Source: Cryomorphaceae bacterium (lineage in GTDB: Bacteria; Bacteroidota; Bacteroidia; Flavobacteriales; Schleiferiaceae). Taken from it: a stretch of 59,644 nucleotides of DNA. Each line of letters starts with the position of its first letter. Position 1 is the first letter of the stretch. The stretch is from the NCBI GenBank assembly GCA_020832345.1, contig JAFIEY010000020.1, positions 1 to 59,644 of the forward strand, in the 5' to 3' direction. The position numbers and the translations under genes were made by a program. Below the pieces are notes generated by a model. That model did not search any database, was not told where the DNA came from, and was given only the letters and a program-made list of their open reading frames with translations. Positions 17,250 through 26,067 of this stretch are shown here, piece by piece.

Positions 17250-17432
17250 GCTCAATTGCCCCGGATCGCCCGCGCCAGGGATGGAAGCGGCAGCCCACCG
17301 ATCCCGAGGCCGTACAGCGGCGCAAGCGGCGGTGGCTGCGACGGTAGGAGCCAGCCCCCGTACGCGCCGCCGATGTGGGCCGCGGGGAAGGTGGCTATAG
17401 CGGACAGCCCGATGCCGCCCGCGCAATTGGGT
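17250..17432 (+). ncRNA. GC-rich structured RNA candidate, Flavo-1-like
   Basis: About 180 bp are strikingly GC-rich compared with the AT-rich surroundings. Internal pairing is strong: GCAGCCCACCG (17290-17300) pairs with CGGTGGCTGC downstream (one bulge), and GCCG...CGGC forms an inner hairpin. The words GGATGGAAGCGGCA and GGCTATAGCGGACAGCCC closely resemble the core of an intergenic RNA-like element that I recall from many flavobacterial genomes, probably the Flavo-1 motif (Weinberg and colleagues). Codon usage of the overlapping frames does not look coding. It lies between the convergent serpin gene and the DUF3825 upstream region. Identification as Flavo-1 rests on memory of the consensus. 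Confidence 0.55.
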
Positions 17433-17482
17433 TTCGGTTGCCCGAGGACGTTATGGCGGCAGGCGCCATGATCTGATTAGCT

Positions 17483-18712
17483 CTAATTAACTGGATCTTC
17501 TATAAAACCCATAAACAACACTGCGCCTGAAGGAATGTGGCGGAGACTTAGGAGGTAAGGGATGTTGAAGGTGACACTGGGCGGCATGGATAATACGCCA
17601 ACCCCTATGGAGGTCACCGCTGCGCCTTCGGCTCCTTTTTCATCAACTTTCAATACGGTTTTGTGATCCACGCGGGTAATAAATATATTGGGGCCAATAA
17701 GGGGTGTTCCTATCCCGGTAAAATTGGCCTGTGGAGCTGAAAAGGCATTGGTCATGCCCAAGGCTTTAAGTGGCTCGCTCAATTCGTATTCAAATTCTAA
17801 TTCCATTACCGGCAGACGCAAATATAGTCGTTGTAATTTCAGCTCATCGTATAAATTGTTGAGATCTGCCATGGTGAAACTTTGCAACCAATTGGTCTGC
17901 TGTCCGTTGGTAGGCCGAACTAGGGTCAGACTAAAGGTAGAGTCTTTAAAGGGCAAGTCCACCATCTGCCAATTATTGGTTAAGGCTGAGGTGAAAAGCT
18001 GATCCCCGCTCATGAAATCGATGGAGATTTTTGATCCATCGGACTTGGTATAGTCGCCGGTATTTGTTTGTGCTTCATGAAAACCGGTGGCCCAATCGGA
18101 TTTGAAGTGCAATGCATTGATGATGAATGCGATTTCTTCCGGGGAAATGTCTTCGATGATTTCTTCGATTAATCCCTTGGTTTTGTCGTCCACCCATTGG
18201 TTGATGTTGTCCACAGCTGCTTGCTGTCCAAAGTTATCGGAGGCAATGTATGCTTCGTAATAATTACCAAGTGCATCTAAAAAATCTTGATTGGGGCTGA
18301 GTCTGCCGGGATCGTAGAAAAATGCATTGGCGATGGTCACTGAGGGGTGTCCGCTTTTATTGACCAATACATCGGCTGTTTCACCGGATTCTTTGCGTAT
18401 GGTTTCCAAATCAAAGGTGGGGAGATGCATGGTGGCCGTAATCTGGTCGTAGGTGGATTCTTTGGCGCCTTCCAATGCCATGTTAAATGCGGTTTGAATG
18501 CTCAATGGCGAAATGAGCACGGTTTCTCCAGGTTCATTTGCGTGAATGGCTTTTAATACATCCAGACCAAAATGGCCGGTGGCATCGGCTACGTCGTTGG
18601 CGCCACTACCAAAGGGCGGTTGATTTTTCTTTTTATCATCATCTTTACAGGAAGTGACAAAGACGGCAAGTAAAATGACGAAGGCATTGCGGAAATAGGA
18701 GATAATATTCAT
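17483..18712 (-). CDS. Serpin-family protease inhibitor, lipoprotein
   Basis: Starting at the ATG at 18712 (MNIISYFRNAFVILLAVFV, then TSCKDDDKK) gives 409 residues with a lipoprotein signal ending at a lipobox cysteine. The serpin fold is evident: NIFITRVDHKTVLKVDEKGAEGAA leads into the reactive-centre loop, followed by FNIPYLLSLRHIPSGAVLFMGF, the conserved strand-5 end. The hinge EKGAEGAAVTS has small residues, as in inhibitory serpins. Aligning it with the usual spacing puts P1-P1' at about Leu-Ser in GVGVLSMPP, which would favour chymotrypsin- or elastase-like targets (inference). It is probably outer-membrane anchored, protecting the cell from proteases in its surroundings. Confidence 0.9.
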   Translation of the reverse strand: MNIISYFRNAFVILLAVFVTSCKDDDKKKNQPPFGSGANDVADATGHFGLDVLKAIHANEPGETVLISPLSIQTAFNMALEGAKESTYDQITATMHLPTFDLETIRKESGETADVLVNKSGHPSVTIANAFFYDPGRLSPNQDFLDALGNYYEAYIASDNFGQQAAVDNINQWVDDKTKGLIEEIIEDISPEEIAFIINALHFKSDWATGFHEAQTNTGDYTKSDGSKISIDFMSGDQLFTSALTNNWQMVDLPFKDSTFSLTLVRPTNGQQTNWLQSFTMADLNNLYDELKLQRLYLRLPVMELEFEYELSEPLKALGMTNAFSAPQANFTGIGTPLIGPNIFITRVDHKTVLKVDEKGAEGAAVTSIGVGVLSMPPSVTFNIPYLLSLRHIPSGAVLFMGFIEDPVN

Positions 18713-18740
18713 GGTATTGGGGTTTGGGGTTTTAGCCTGA

Positions 18741-18768
18741 CAAATATATGAAATTTTTTTAGACCAAA
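18741..18768 (-). promoter_or_regulatory. Candidate promoter of the serpin gene
   Basis: On the minus strand TTTG (18768-18765), a 16-bp spacer and TATATTTG (18748-18741) match the Bacteroidota -33/-7 pattern, with the spacer one base short of the usual range. The -7 box lies about 29 bases before the ATG at 18712. Confidence 0.5.
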
Positions 18769-18771
18769 ATT

Positions 18772-18817
18772 TTGCAAGAAAACGCCAAATTTTATGAAGA
18801 CTGGCGTTTTCTTGCAA
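18772..18817. terminator. Perfect 16-bp hairpin between the secreted-protein and serpin genes
   Basis: TTGCAAGAAAACGCCA (18772-18787) is exactly repeated in inverse at 18802-18817 with a 14-base loop. It lies 45 bp downstream of the stop of the giant secreted-protein gene and immediately upstream of the serpin promoter. Position suggests a terminator for the former, though no long T-run follows on the minus strand. It could instead be an operator. Confidence 0.55.
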
Positions 18818-18862
18818 ACCGCTCAAAACCAATAGTGATTAACCATTTTCAAGAATGGAAAG

Positions 18863-21800
18863 CTATTGTTGAATCACAACTTTTTTGGAAATTAAACCAT
18901 CTCTGGTATGTATTCTTAGCATATAACTTCCTGATGAAAACGAGCTTTGATCAAAGGATTCCCGGTATTGGCCCGTGTGATTCTGAAGGGATTGAAACCA
19001 CAGTATTCTTCCCCTCATATCAAGCAGTTCGATCGAGACATCGCTTGCTACTTTGAGGTCAAATTCGAGTGCAAACTTGCCGTTATTGGGATTGGGATAA
19101 ACTCGCAAACTATTTTCGAGTGGATGGGCAACGACTGATATATCAGTGACATAAATCTTTTTGCAAACGGTTTCGTCAAAACACTTGGTCCATGCCGTCA
19201 TGCAAACTTCAAAAGAATCCGCCTGGGGAAACTGGAACGAAACTGTATCGCCCATATCGGTGCCGAGGCCTGAAAAATCCCAGGAGACGGAGTCACCTGC
19301 CGCACTGGTGTTGTAAAAATCAACATTGAGCATATTGATATTATAGGTAAAATCCGCATTGGGAAATTCGCCTATAGGCAGCGTTTTTGTGTTGACCGCG
19401 CTTCGTGGACACGACCCGTATTGCACTTCTATGTTATAGTAAAAGTAATAAGTTGAAGCACTAAATGTAGAGCCCGTAATTTCAAAAATGTTAGGATCCC
19501 CATACGGGTAAGAAGCTCCATTCCCATTTCGCAATAGACCAACATTAGAAAGTGCTGAATTGGCACCAAGTTCATATTCTCCGGGAGGCAGGACTACATT
19601 TAAAGCTATGGATACAGGATCACCGGGTAATGTAGGTGAAACATAAACCGGGAAATCATAAATTACATTTCTCCCGGGAACTTCACGTATTTCCACATGT
19701 ATTGTTCCGGGTCCACTGGGATGAACAGTAGCGCTTAAAAGTGTAACCTGCGTATAAGCCTCAACAAGAAGTGACTGTGCACCAAGACCGCCAAAATTTC
19801 CCGCAGAACCAAGAATTGTAGCGTCCAGTGGGCCTGCAAATATTGTCCCGAATCCGTCCATGGAATCTGCTTGAAGTCTAATGGTAAAGGTCGAATCAAA
19901 TTGAGAAACCAAAATGGAGTCGCCTGTTCCAATCAGATTGCTATCACCATCGTACCAATGTAAGTACGGTGATGATTCCATCGAATCGGTGTAGAACATC
20001 ACCGGATCGGTTCCACAAATTGTGTCAACTGAACTGTAAATTTGAAGGGGAATCGTCCGTTGAATATGGAGTGTCTTTCGAAGTGTATCGTTGGTTGAGT
20101 TACTATCGGCGACCCAGTCGATATAGGCAGTAAACTCCACATTGCCACCATCGGATAAATCGACATTACCAACATCGATTAGCACGTCGGATTCAGATGC
20201 CACAACGGCGGTGAAATTTGTCGTGAGTAATCCGGTGATATCCCCCGACATTTCAACCACCACATCAAAACCGGTTGCATCTTGAGTACCGTGGTTATAA
20301 ACCCGAACAGAAACCTGAGCGCTATCTTCACCGCAATCATATTGTATGGGTGCAGTCAAGGCCTTTAGCTCCAAATCGTTTTCTGTGGGAATACAAATTT
20401 CAAAAGGTCCTACCCAAACACTGGTGGTATTGCTATCACACACCTCCCTAACAAACACACATACACATTTACCTTGTGGTAGTCCACTTAATTCATAACC
20501 CTGATTTATGGTTACGCTGGAATCCATTACACTCGTGGCTAAACCAGGGGCTATTCCGCAAGAATCCCATGCTACTTGCCATTCTGAAGTAAAGCTCTCC
20601 CACGATAAAACTGCCGAACCGGGATTTATGGTGTCTATTTCAAAATTAAAAATTCCTGCACATGAGTCTGGAACGTACTCATATACGCCGGGGTCGGGTG
20701 TGGTGGTCCTCAGAGTTCCTTCAAAATCAACCGGGACAAAAGCCTGTAGGTTTTCGCCCATCTGAGAAATCGCCGCTGCGGAAGGTCGTAAAGAATCATC
20801 ACCGGATCCCCCGATAAAAGTCGGATTTAAAAAAAAGCTGTTTTGGTCATAAGCATTATTATTCACCTGTTGCCATGCGCTCAAATCCGAAAAAATATTA
20901 TTTATATAGAACCCTAGATGCATATTTGGGTGGGATAGATTGGGTGAAAAATACACATTGTAATCAATGGCCATATTGGTTTGCGAATTGAGGAAAAACA
21001 AATAGTTATTGATGGTTGCCGTATGATCTATGTAAAAAATATTGTTTTTCGTTTGGCAATTGGTACACGGGCCATTGTGATACATCCCAATAGCCCTGTT
21101 GGTACTCGTCATATTAGATTCGCCCAATACAATGGTATTGTGATAGAAACGAACATTACTATTGGAATTAGAATAAATACCGTACATATCACCCTCTCCT
21201 TTAATATTGTAAACTTGGTTATTGGCGACCACCATTGGATTATTGGCCATTTCCATTACCACAGATCTGAAGTCCAATGCATATACGGTTGGTGAAAGCC
21301 CTTGCATACTATTACTGGTATTGTAAACTCGATTGTTTTCAACACGCGCATTTGGCATACCGAAATTTACAGATATGCCGTAATAATCAACATTTGTTGA
21401 CTGATTGGGACGACTGATGTCATTTCCCAATATCCATAGACTTACCTGTCTGTCAACAGAAATCCCGTGATTCGCCTGATCCACGAGCGTATTGTTAATG
21501 ACTTTGTTTTCAACGCCAAAATTAAAAAATGAAGTCCCGCCCGAAATTATTATCCCATCATTTCCACCTTCAATGTAATTATTTTGGATGGTTGTATGGT
21601 TTAGTTTGTTTGAGGATGGAATACCGCCTGCCTCTATGCCGGTAATATTTGAACTTGAGGCTGTGAGGGGTGTAATAATCGAACAATTTATAATATTCAA
21701 GTGGGATGACCCTCCGGTAAAGTAAATTCCACAACCACCACTTGGCCCTTCAGGATGAAATTCCAAACTGTCGATGGAAATATAAGAAGCGCCATCGAAA

Positions 21801-24706
21801 GTAATCAACCTACGGAAAGCCAAAACAACAGGGTCATATTGAATGATATTCCCATTTCCCTTAATTAGTATTGTGTCTGTGGGGGAAACACCATTTACTG
21901 CATTAAACTCCACAAATTCTGAATATGGCCCCGACTGAGGCACAACATCGAGCAAAACCGGGCCACAAATTCCATAATCGTTTAATGCATCAGCAAATTC
22001 ATTAAAGGATGTGAAATTGGTTCGGGTTTGTGACGCGTTTTTATCTAATGTATAAGTCCCGCTGAGTTTGGTTCTAAAATTTAATAAACTTGCCGAATTA
22101 TTGGTCAAATCTATATCGACACCTGGATAAACACTATCAATAGAAGCTTGAATATCGTATGATGGTGTGCTATCTTGAAGGAAGCCCCCAAGCGGTATTT
22201 CAATAATATTTCCTTGGAAAAACGTATCGGAAACCACAACTGTTGGTTGAGGCACACCATTTATGCTCCAGTTTATCCAAATGGTTTGAACGGTATCAGC
22301 AGCCTGATTATTTACTTCAACAGCCACAGAAAGGGAATCCCCACAAACGTCGAGTGGTTTGGTAAAGCGAACAATGGTCATATCCACCCCGGGCATTCCG
22401 TCAAATTGATAGGCGCCTATATCCGGGTTTGAAGGTCGAGAAACCCCTTCGATATCTTCAGGCACAAAGGCATTTGCATTAAAACCCACGGCTTTTAAAG
22501 CACCGGCCTGTGGACGTAAAAAATCGTCCACCGTACCACCTATAAACATTGGATTTTCAAAAATACTGTTTTGATCAAATGAACCTGATTGTTGCCAATT
22601 TATAATCGTTGAATAATTAATTCCATTTTCACGGGCGATGTTCACATTCGTAAGATTTATATTAGGCGTGAAAAATGCATTTCTATCTGAATCAACATTA
22701 TGCTGAGAATTACCATTGTGTAAAAAAACATGCTCACCCGTGCCAACTCGATTAAAGTAGGCAATATTGTTTTTGCATTCAACGGATAAATTACTTCCGA
22801 TGTTGAAGTTAAACATCCTTGTAAATCCAGCTCCGGAATATAACGGATCATCCATCACTAAGGTGTTGTGAAACAACTTAATATGATTGCAGTTGGTCAC
22901 TGAAATAAGTTCTCTGTTTCCGGTTTTATCCAATGCGTAAATTAAGTTATTGCCCACAACCAATGGCGTACTCGCCGTCATTCCCGCTGTTACACCATCC
23001 AGGTGAATTCCCTTGATAAATGAATTTCCATTAAGTGGAATGTTGTCATTCGTATTGTGAATTCGGTTGTTCTTAATTACACTATTTGGGCAGCTACCAT
23101 TGAAATAAATCCCGGTGAAAGTATGATAACTCAAAATATTTAGGGTGGGTCTGCTGATATCATTTCCAATTATTTCAATGCCTTGTTGCGCCCCACACTG
23201 TATGCCAAAAGAGCGCTGGTCGGTAATGGTATTGTTTGCAATTTTACTTCCGGAAAGCGGGAAATTTACCCCGAGTCCATATATCGAGACACCGTAAATG
23301 CCCCCTTCGATATAATTGTTTTCAATCGTTACATGACTCGCATTTGGACCGTAAAGCGTTGATCCCGGAGGGTCCGTGTTATTAATAGCGATGCATCCCA
23401 AAACGATCGACGATAGCGTACTTGTTGTCTTTGCGGCAATAATGCTACAATTCCGCACGGCGATGTGTTCGGAACCGGAATTTATCATCACGGCAATACC
23501 CTGCGTATTGTGGTTTGCACGTACGGTTAGGCTATCGATTTCCAAATGCTTGGTACCGCGCATAAAAAGTGTGACCCTGTCAAATTCGGAAGTTCCCGAA
23601 TACTGTAGCGTATTTCCGTTTCCGTTGATGGTAACTGTATTCGTTGCCGAAGCGCCCGGAATCTCCCCAAAGGAAACGGCTTCATTGTATGGGCCGCTGT
23701 TGGCATCCACATTGACAACCACTGCACCGGAAACACCGCCGCAACTAAGCGCATGGGAGAAATCGGAAAAAGAGGTAAAGTTTGTCCCGGCTGTTGGTTG
23801 TGACTGATTGATCGTATAATTTCCTGAAAGCGGATTGCTGTAAACCGTTATTGATACCGGATCAGAATAGGCAGTATCCGAACCACATGAAACCTTCAAT
23901 CGAAAGTTTGCCGTATCCGTTGCAACTGTAGAAATTGAGGGCATGGTATCACCAGACATATCGTTCCAAACAAGGCCATCGAAAGATTCTTGCCATTGGT
24001 ATTGAACGCCTTGTTTTAGTTCAACACTATCCACACTCAAAAACAAGGTATCTCCCAAGCAAACGGTGGGTGAATTTGATTGAGCTGCACCAACATTAGG
24101 GACACCACTACATGACGAAAACGAAGATAGGGATACTGAGCCCATAAAAAACGCAGTGGTATTAATGGTAGGGGAAAGGCCATAACGTCCTACGGGTTGC
24201 CCACTTATCTGATAGTCACCCACATGCAAGAAAACCCCCAAAGTGGAGTAAGACGAAGGAGGTAGCGTGCCTGATGCCATTCTATAAAGAAAACCATTGG
24301 TTGACTGAACCACGAAACGCTGAATTGAATTTGGATAAATGATGTGATTAATATTTGAAAAAGCCAGATGTTCACCGTTAGATGGGACAGCCAATGGTCC
24401 GGAGAAAGCAATATTTGAATAATTTTGGGCATTCACCGTGGAAGTTCCGGAAAGATCTGTATCCGAAACCCACAAAAGGAGCGTTGTGTTGTTGGCTGAA
24501 AACGAAGAAAAAAACATGGTAATATCTTCAAATACCAGTGTATCAACTGAATTGTTTTCAATCACAAATGATATCATTGCGTCACTTGAAGTTGACACAT
24601 TTCCAAAATCACTATAATTGGAAGTGGTGGATATCTGTATTTGAGCGGAAGCACTACCTAAAAAAGCAATGAGGAATAGCGGGTGGAATAATTTTTTAAA
24701 AAACAT
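18863..24706 (-). CDS. Giant secreted protein, duplicated parallel beta-helix, T9SS sorting tail
   Basis: Using the ATG at 24706 (MFFKKLFHPLFLIAFLGSAS, then AQ) gives 1947 residues with a clean signal peptide. After an Ig-like region there are two homologous beta-helix blocks starting with SGNYTINQSQPTAGTNFTSF and SGTYTLDKNASQTRTNFTSF, about 590 residues apart. Each is full of short N-rich rungs (ENNYIEGG, IKNNRIHN). Then come fibronectin/CARDB-like and PKD-like segments and a tail with LRVYPNPNNGKFALEF...SGSYMLRIHTRDG...KKVVIQQ, the type A signal for type IX secretion. No catalytic residues were identified; such helices commonly bind or cleave polysaccharides. A TACTTTTG box (24739-24732) lies just upstream. 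Confidence 0.9.
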   Translation of the reverse strand: MFFKKLFHPLFLIAFLGSASAQIQISTTSNYSDFGNVSTSSDAMISFVIENNSVDTLVFEDITMFFSSFSANNTTLLLWVSDTDLSGTSTVNAQNYSNIAFSGPLAVPSNGEHLAFSNINHIIYPNSIQRFVVQSTNGFLYRMASGTLPPSSYSTLGVFLHVGDYQISGQPVGRYGLSPTINTTAFFMGSVSLSSFSSCSGVPNVGAAQSNSPTVCLGDTLFLSVDSVELKQGVQYQWQESFDGLVWNDMSGDTMPSISTVATDTANFRLKVSCGSDTAYSDPVSITVYSNPLSGNYTINQSQPTAGTNFTSFSDFSHALSCGGVSGAVVVNVDANSGPYNEAVSFGEIPGASATNTVTINGNGNTLQYSGTSEFDRVTLFMRGTKHLEIDSLTVRANHNTQGIAVMINSGSEHIAVRNCSIIAAKTTSTLSSIVLGCIAINNTDPPGSTLYGPNASHVTIENNYIEGGIYGVSIYGLGVNFPLSGSKIANNTITDQRSFGIQCGAQQGIEIIGNDISRPTLNILSYHTFTGIYFNGSCPNSVIKNNRIHNTNDNIPLNGNSFIKGIHLDGVTAGMTASTPLVVGNNLIYALDKTGNRELISVTNCNHIKLFHNTLVMDDPLYSGAGFTRMFNFNIGSNLSVECKNNIAYFNRVGTGEHVFLHNGNSQHNVDSDRNAFFTPNINLTNVNIARENGINYSTIINWQQSGSFDQNSIFENPMFIGGTVDDFLRPQAGALKAVGFNANAFVPEDIEGVSRPSNPDIGAYQFDGMPGVDMTIVRFTKPLDVCGDSLSVAVEVNNQAADTVQTIWINWSINGVPQPTVVVSDTFFQGNIIEIPLGGFLQDSTPSYDIQASIDSVYPGVDIDLTNNSASLLNFRTKLSGTYTLDKNASQTRTNFTSFNEFADALNDYGICGPVLLDVVPQSGPYSEFVEFNAVNGVSPTDTILIKGNGNIIQYDPVVLAFRRLITFDGASYISIDSLEFHPEGPSGGCGIYFTGGSSHLNIINCSIITPLTASSSNITGIEAGGIPSSNKLNHTTIQNNYIEGGNDGIIISGGTSFFNFGVENKVINNTLVDQANHGISVDRQVSLWILGNDISRPNQSTNVDYYGISVNFGMPNARVENNRVYNTSNSMQGLSPTVYALDFRSVVMEMANNPMVVANNQVYNIKGEGDMYGIYSNSNSNVRFYHNTIVLGESNMTSTNRAIGMYHNGPCTNCQTKNNIFYIDHTATINNYLFFLNSQTNMAIDYNVYFSPNLSHPNMHLGFYINNIFSDLSAWQQVNNNAYDQNSFFLNPTFIGGSGDDSLRPSAAAISQMGENLQAFVPVDFEGTLRTTTPDPGVYEYVPDSCAGIFNFEIDTINPGSAVLSWESFTSEWQVAWDSCGIAPGLATSVMDSSVTINQGYELSGLPQGKCVCVFVREVCDSNTTSVWVGPFEICIPTENDLELKALTAPIQYDCGEDSAQVSVRVYNHGTQDATGFDVVVEMSGDITGLLTTNFTAVVASESDVLIDVGNVDLSDGGNVEFTAYIDWVADSNSTNDTLRKTLHIQRTIPLQIYSSVDTICGTDPVMFYTDSMESSPYLHWYDGDSNLIGTGDSILVSQFDSTFTIRLQADSMDGFGTIFAGPLDATILGSAGNFGGLGAQSLLVEAYTQVTLLSATVHPSGPGTIHVEIREVPGRNVIYDFPVYVSPTLPGDPVSIALNVVLPPGEYELGANSALSNVGLLRNGNGASYPYGDPNIFEITGSTFSASTYYFYYNIEVQYGSCPRSAVNTKTLPIGEFPNADFTYNINMLNVDFYNTSAAGDSVSWDFSGLGTDMGDTVSFQFPQADSFEVCMTAWTKCFDETVCKKIYVTDISVVAHPLENSLRVYPNPNNGKFALEFDLKVASDVSIELLDMRGRILWFQSLQNHTGQYRESFDQSSFSSGSYMLRIHTRDGLISKKVVIQQ

Positions 24707-24745
24707 AGGAAAAGTATTAAACGGTTCGCTACAAAAGTATAGCAA

Positions 24746-25091
24746 GAAAAATAATAAATCTGATGTGAAAAATTATTTTTATCATTAAACACATTAACAA
24801 GTATTTGATTTTAATTAATTTACAATATTTATATCGTTTGATTTTGTGTAGTATCAATTAGCCTTCGACTACATCTAATTATTTAAAGGGATTTTTTGAG
24901 GCTACCGAAAATTAATCAAAATTTACTATATTTGTCCGTGAGTTAGCAACGTAATTTTCGTGGCCATCCACTTTAAATATTGGGATTGAATGAATGTCAA
25001 CTGCCTGCTTTGAGAAGAAAACATTCTCTCAAATCGGAAATTTTAATTTCCATTGCCAATTTTAATATTTTTGGTGGTTTTGGACTAAGAA
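24746..25091. other. AT-rich divergent intergenic region
   Basis: This separates two divergent genes. TATATTTG at 24927-24934 (plus) is a good -7 box for the gene at 25110, but no TTTG lies within 17-23 bp upstream; the nearest is 28 bp away at 24895-24898. About 175 bases of untranslated leader would follow. No other structure was seen. Confidence 0.4.
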
Positions 25092-25109
25092 GTGAATAAA
25101 TTTAAATTT

Positions 25110-25988
25110 ATGGAAAGACTAGATTTTATCAAAAAAGGCGCTTTAGCCACCTTATCACTTGGTATATCACCTATGATGGCAAGTGCCAAAAGTAAACAGA
25201 GCAATAATGGTTTAAAAAGAGCGGCTTTTTGTATTGATAAAAGTTTGCCAAACAACAAAAAATATGAGATGGACTTGAAGTTTTGTATTGGTCTGTCGGA
25301 AAACAACTGGCACAGGGCAACCGATGCGGATAAACATTTAGAATTTGAAATGGCCATCGTAGATACGAATACGAATGAGGAGAAGGTCATTAGAGCAACG
25401 TACATTGTCCAATCCGTAAAGGAGTCTGCTTCTAAAAATAAAAGTGGACAACCAGAGATAACTACATTTCAAGCAAAATTGAATTCCCTAACCATTAGAG
25501 AATTTGCACCTCCTAAAGAATTGGATATTACACAATTGATTTTCCAGGTGGACAGAACTAGAGACGATGAAGAATATATCTATGTTAATGTTCTAGACAA
25601 TAATTCCCAGGTTTTCATGACTGGCTTGGAATGTTTGAAGTCCGAAATTGATGAATTGGATTTTCTCGATGATTGCTTTTTAACTACGGCTTGCGTTCAC
25701 CACATGAACAAAACCGATGACTCCTACGAGTTGACAACATTGAGAAACTTTAGGGACACACATTTGACATCTAATCCGGAGGGTAAAGAACTGGTTAAGG
25801 CGTATTATGAAATTGCCCCTAAAATTGTTGAATCCATCAATGCACAGCCGAATAAAGATGCCATTTACGATGGTATTTATTCAGGTATGATTTTAAAAAC
25901 CATTGATGAAATTGAAAATGGAAATTTTACGCAAGCTATTGATGTGTATAAAAATTATACGTATAATTTAAAGCGATTACTGTTATAG
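25110..25988 (+). CDS. Exported protein with CFI-box-like domain
   Basis: I use the ATG at 25110 (MERLDFIKKGALATLSLGIS); the frame also opens with a GTG at 25092. Residues 1-27 look like a signal peptide. Residues 30-190 were not recognised. The C-terminal part contains DCFLTTACVHHMNKTDDSYE, then LTTLRNFRDTHLTSNPEGK and KAYYEIAPKIVESI. This is the CFI-box pattern (C-F-[IL]-x-T-[AT]-[AC], then LRxFRDxxL and Y...AP), a module of unknown function seen in many bacterial proteins. Convergent with dnaG; probably monocistronic. Confidence 0.75.
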   Translation: MERLDFIKKGALATLSLGISPMMASAKSKQSNNGLKRAAFCIDKSLPNNKKYEMDLKFCIGLSENNWHRATDADKHLEFEMAIVDTNTNEEKVIRATYIVQSVKESASKNKSGQPEITTFQAKLNSLTIREFAPPKELDITQLIFQVDRTRDDEEYIYVNVLDNNSQVFMTGLECLKSEIDELDFLDDCFLTTACVHHMNKTDDSYELTTLRNFRDTHLTSNPEGKELVKAYYEIAPKIVESINAQPNKDAIYDGIYSGMILKTIDEIENGNFTQAIDVYKNYTYNLKRLLL

Positions 25989-26067
25989 TCTTTGGGCTCT
26001 TCTTTCAGACACAATTGTAACATTCGTGGTGATATTTTTTAAAATCCTCGACCCGAAAATTGCAAAC

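Noticed and set aside
17004-17426. 140-residue minus-strand frame rich in Arg and Pro
   Set aside because: Its N-terminal half is the complement of the GC-rich structured RNA candidate; base pairing explains the composition better than coding.
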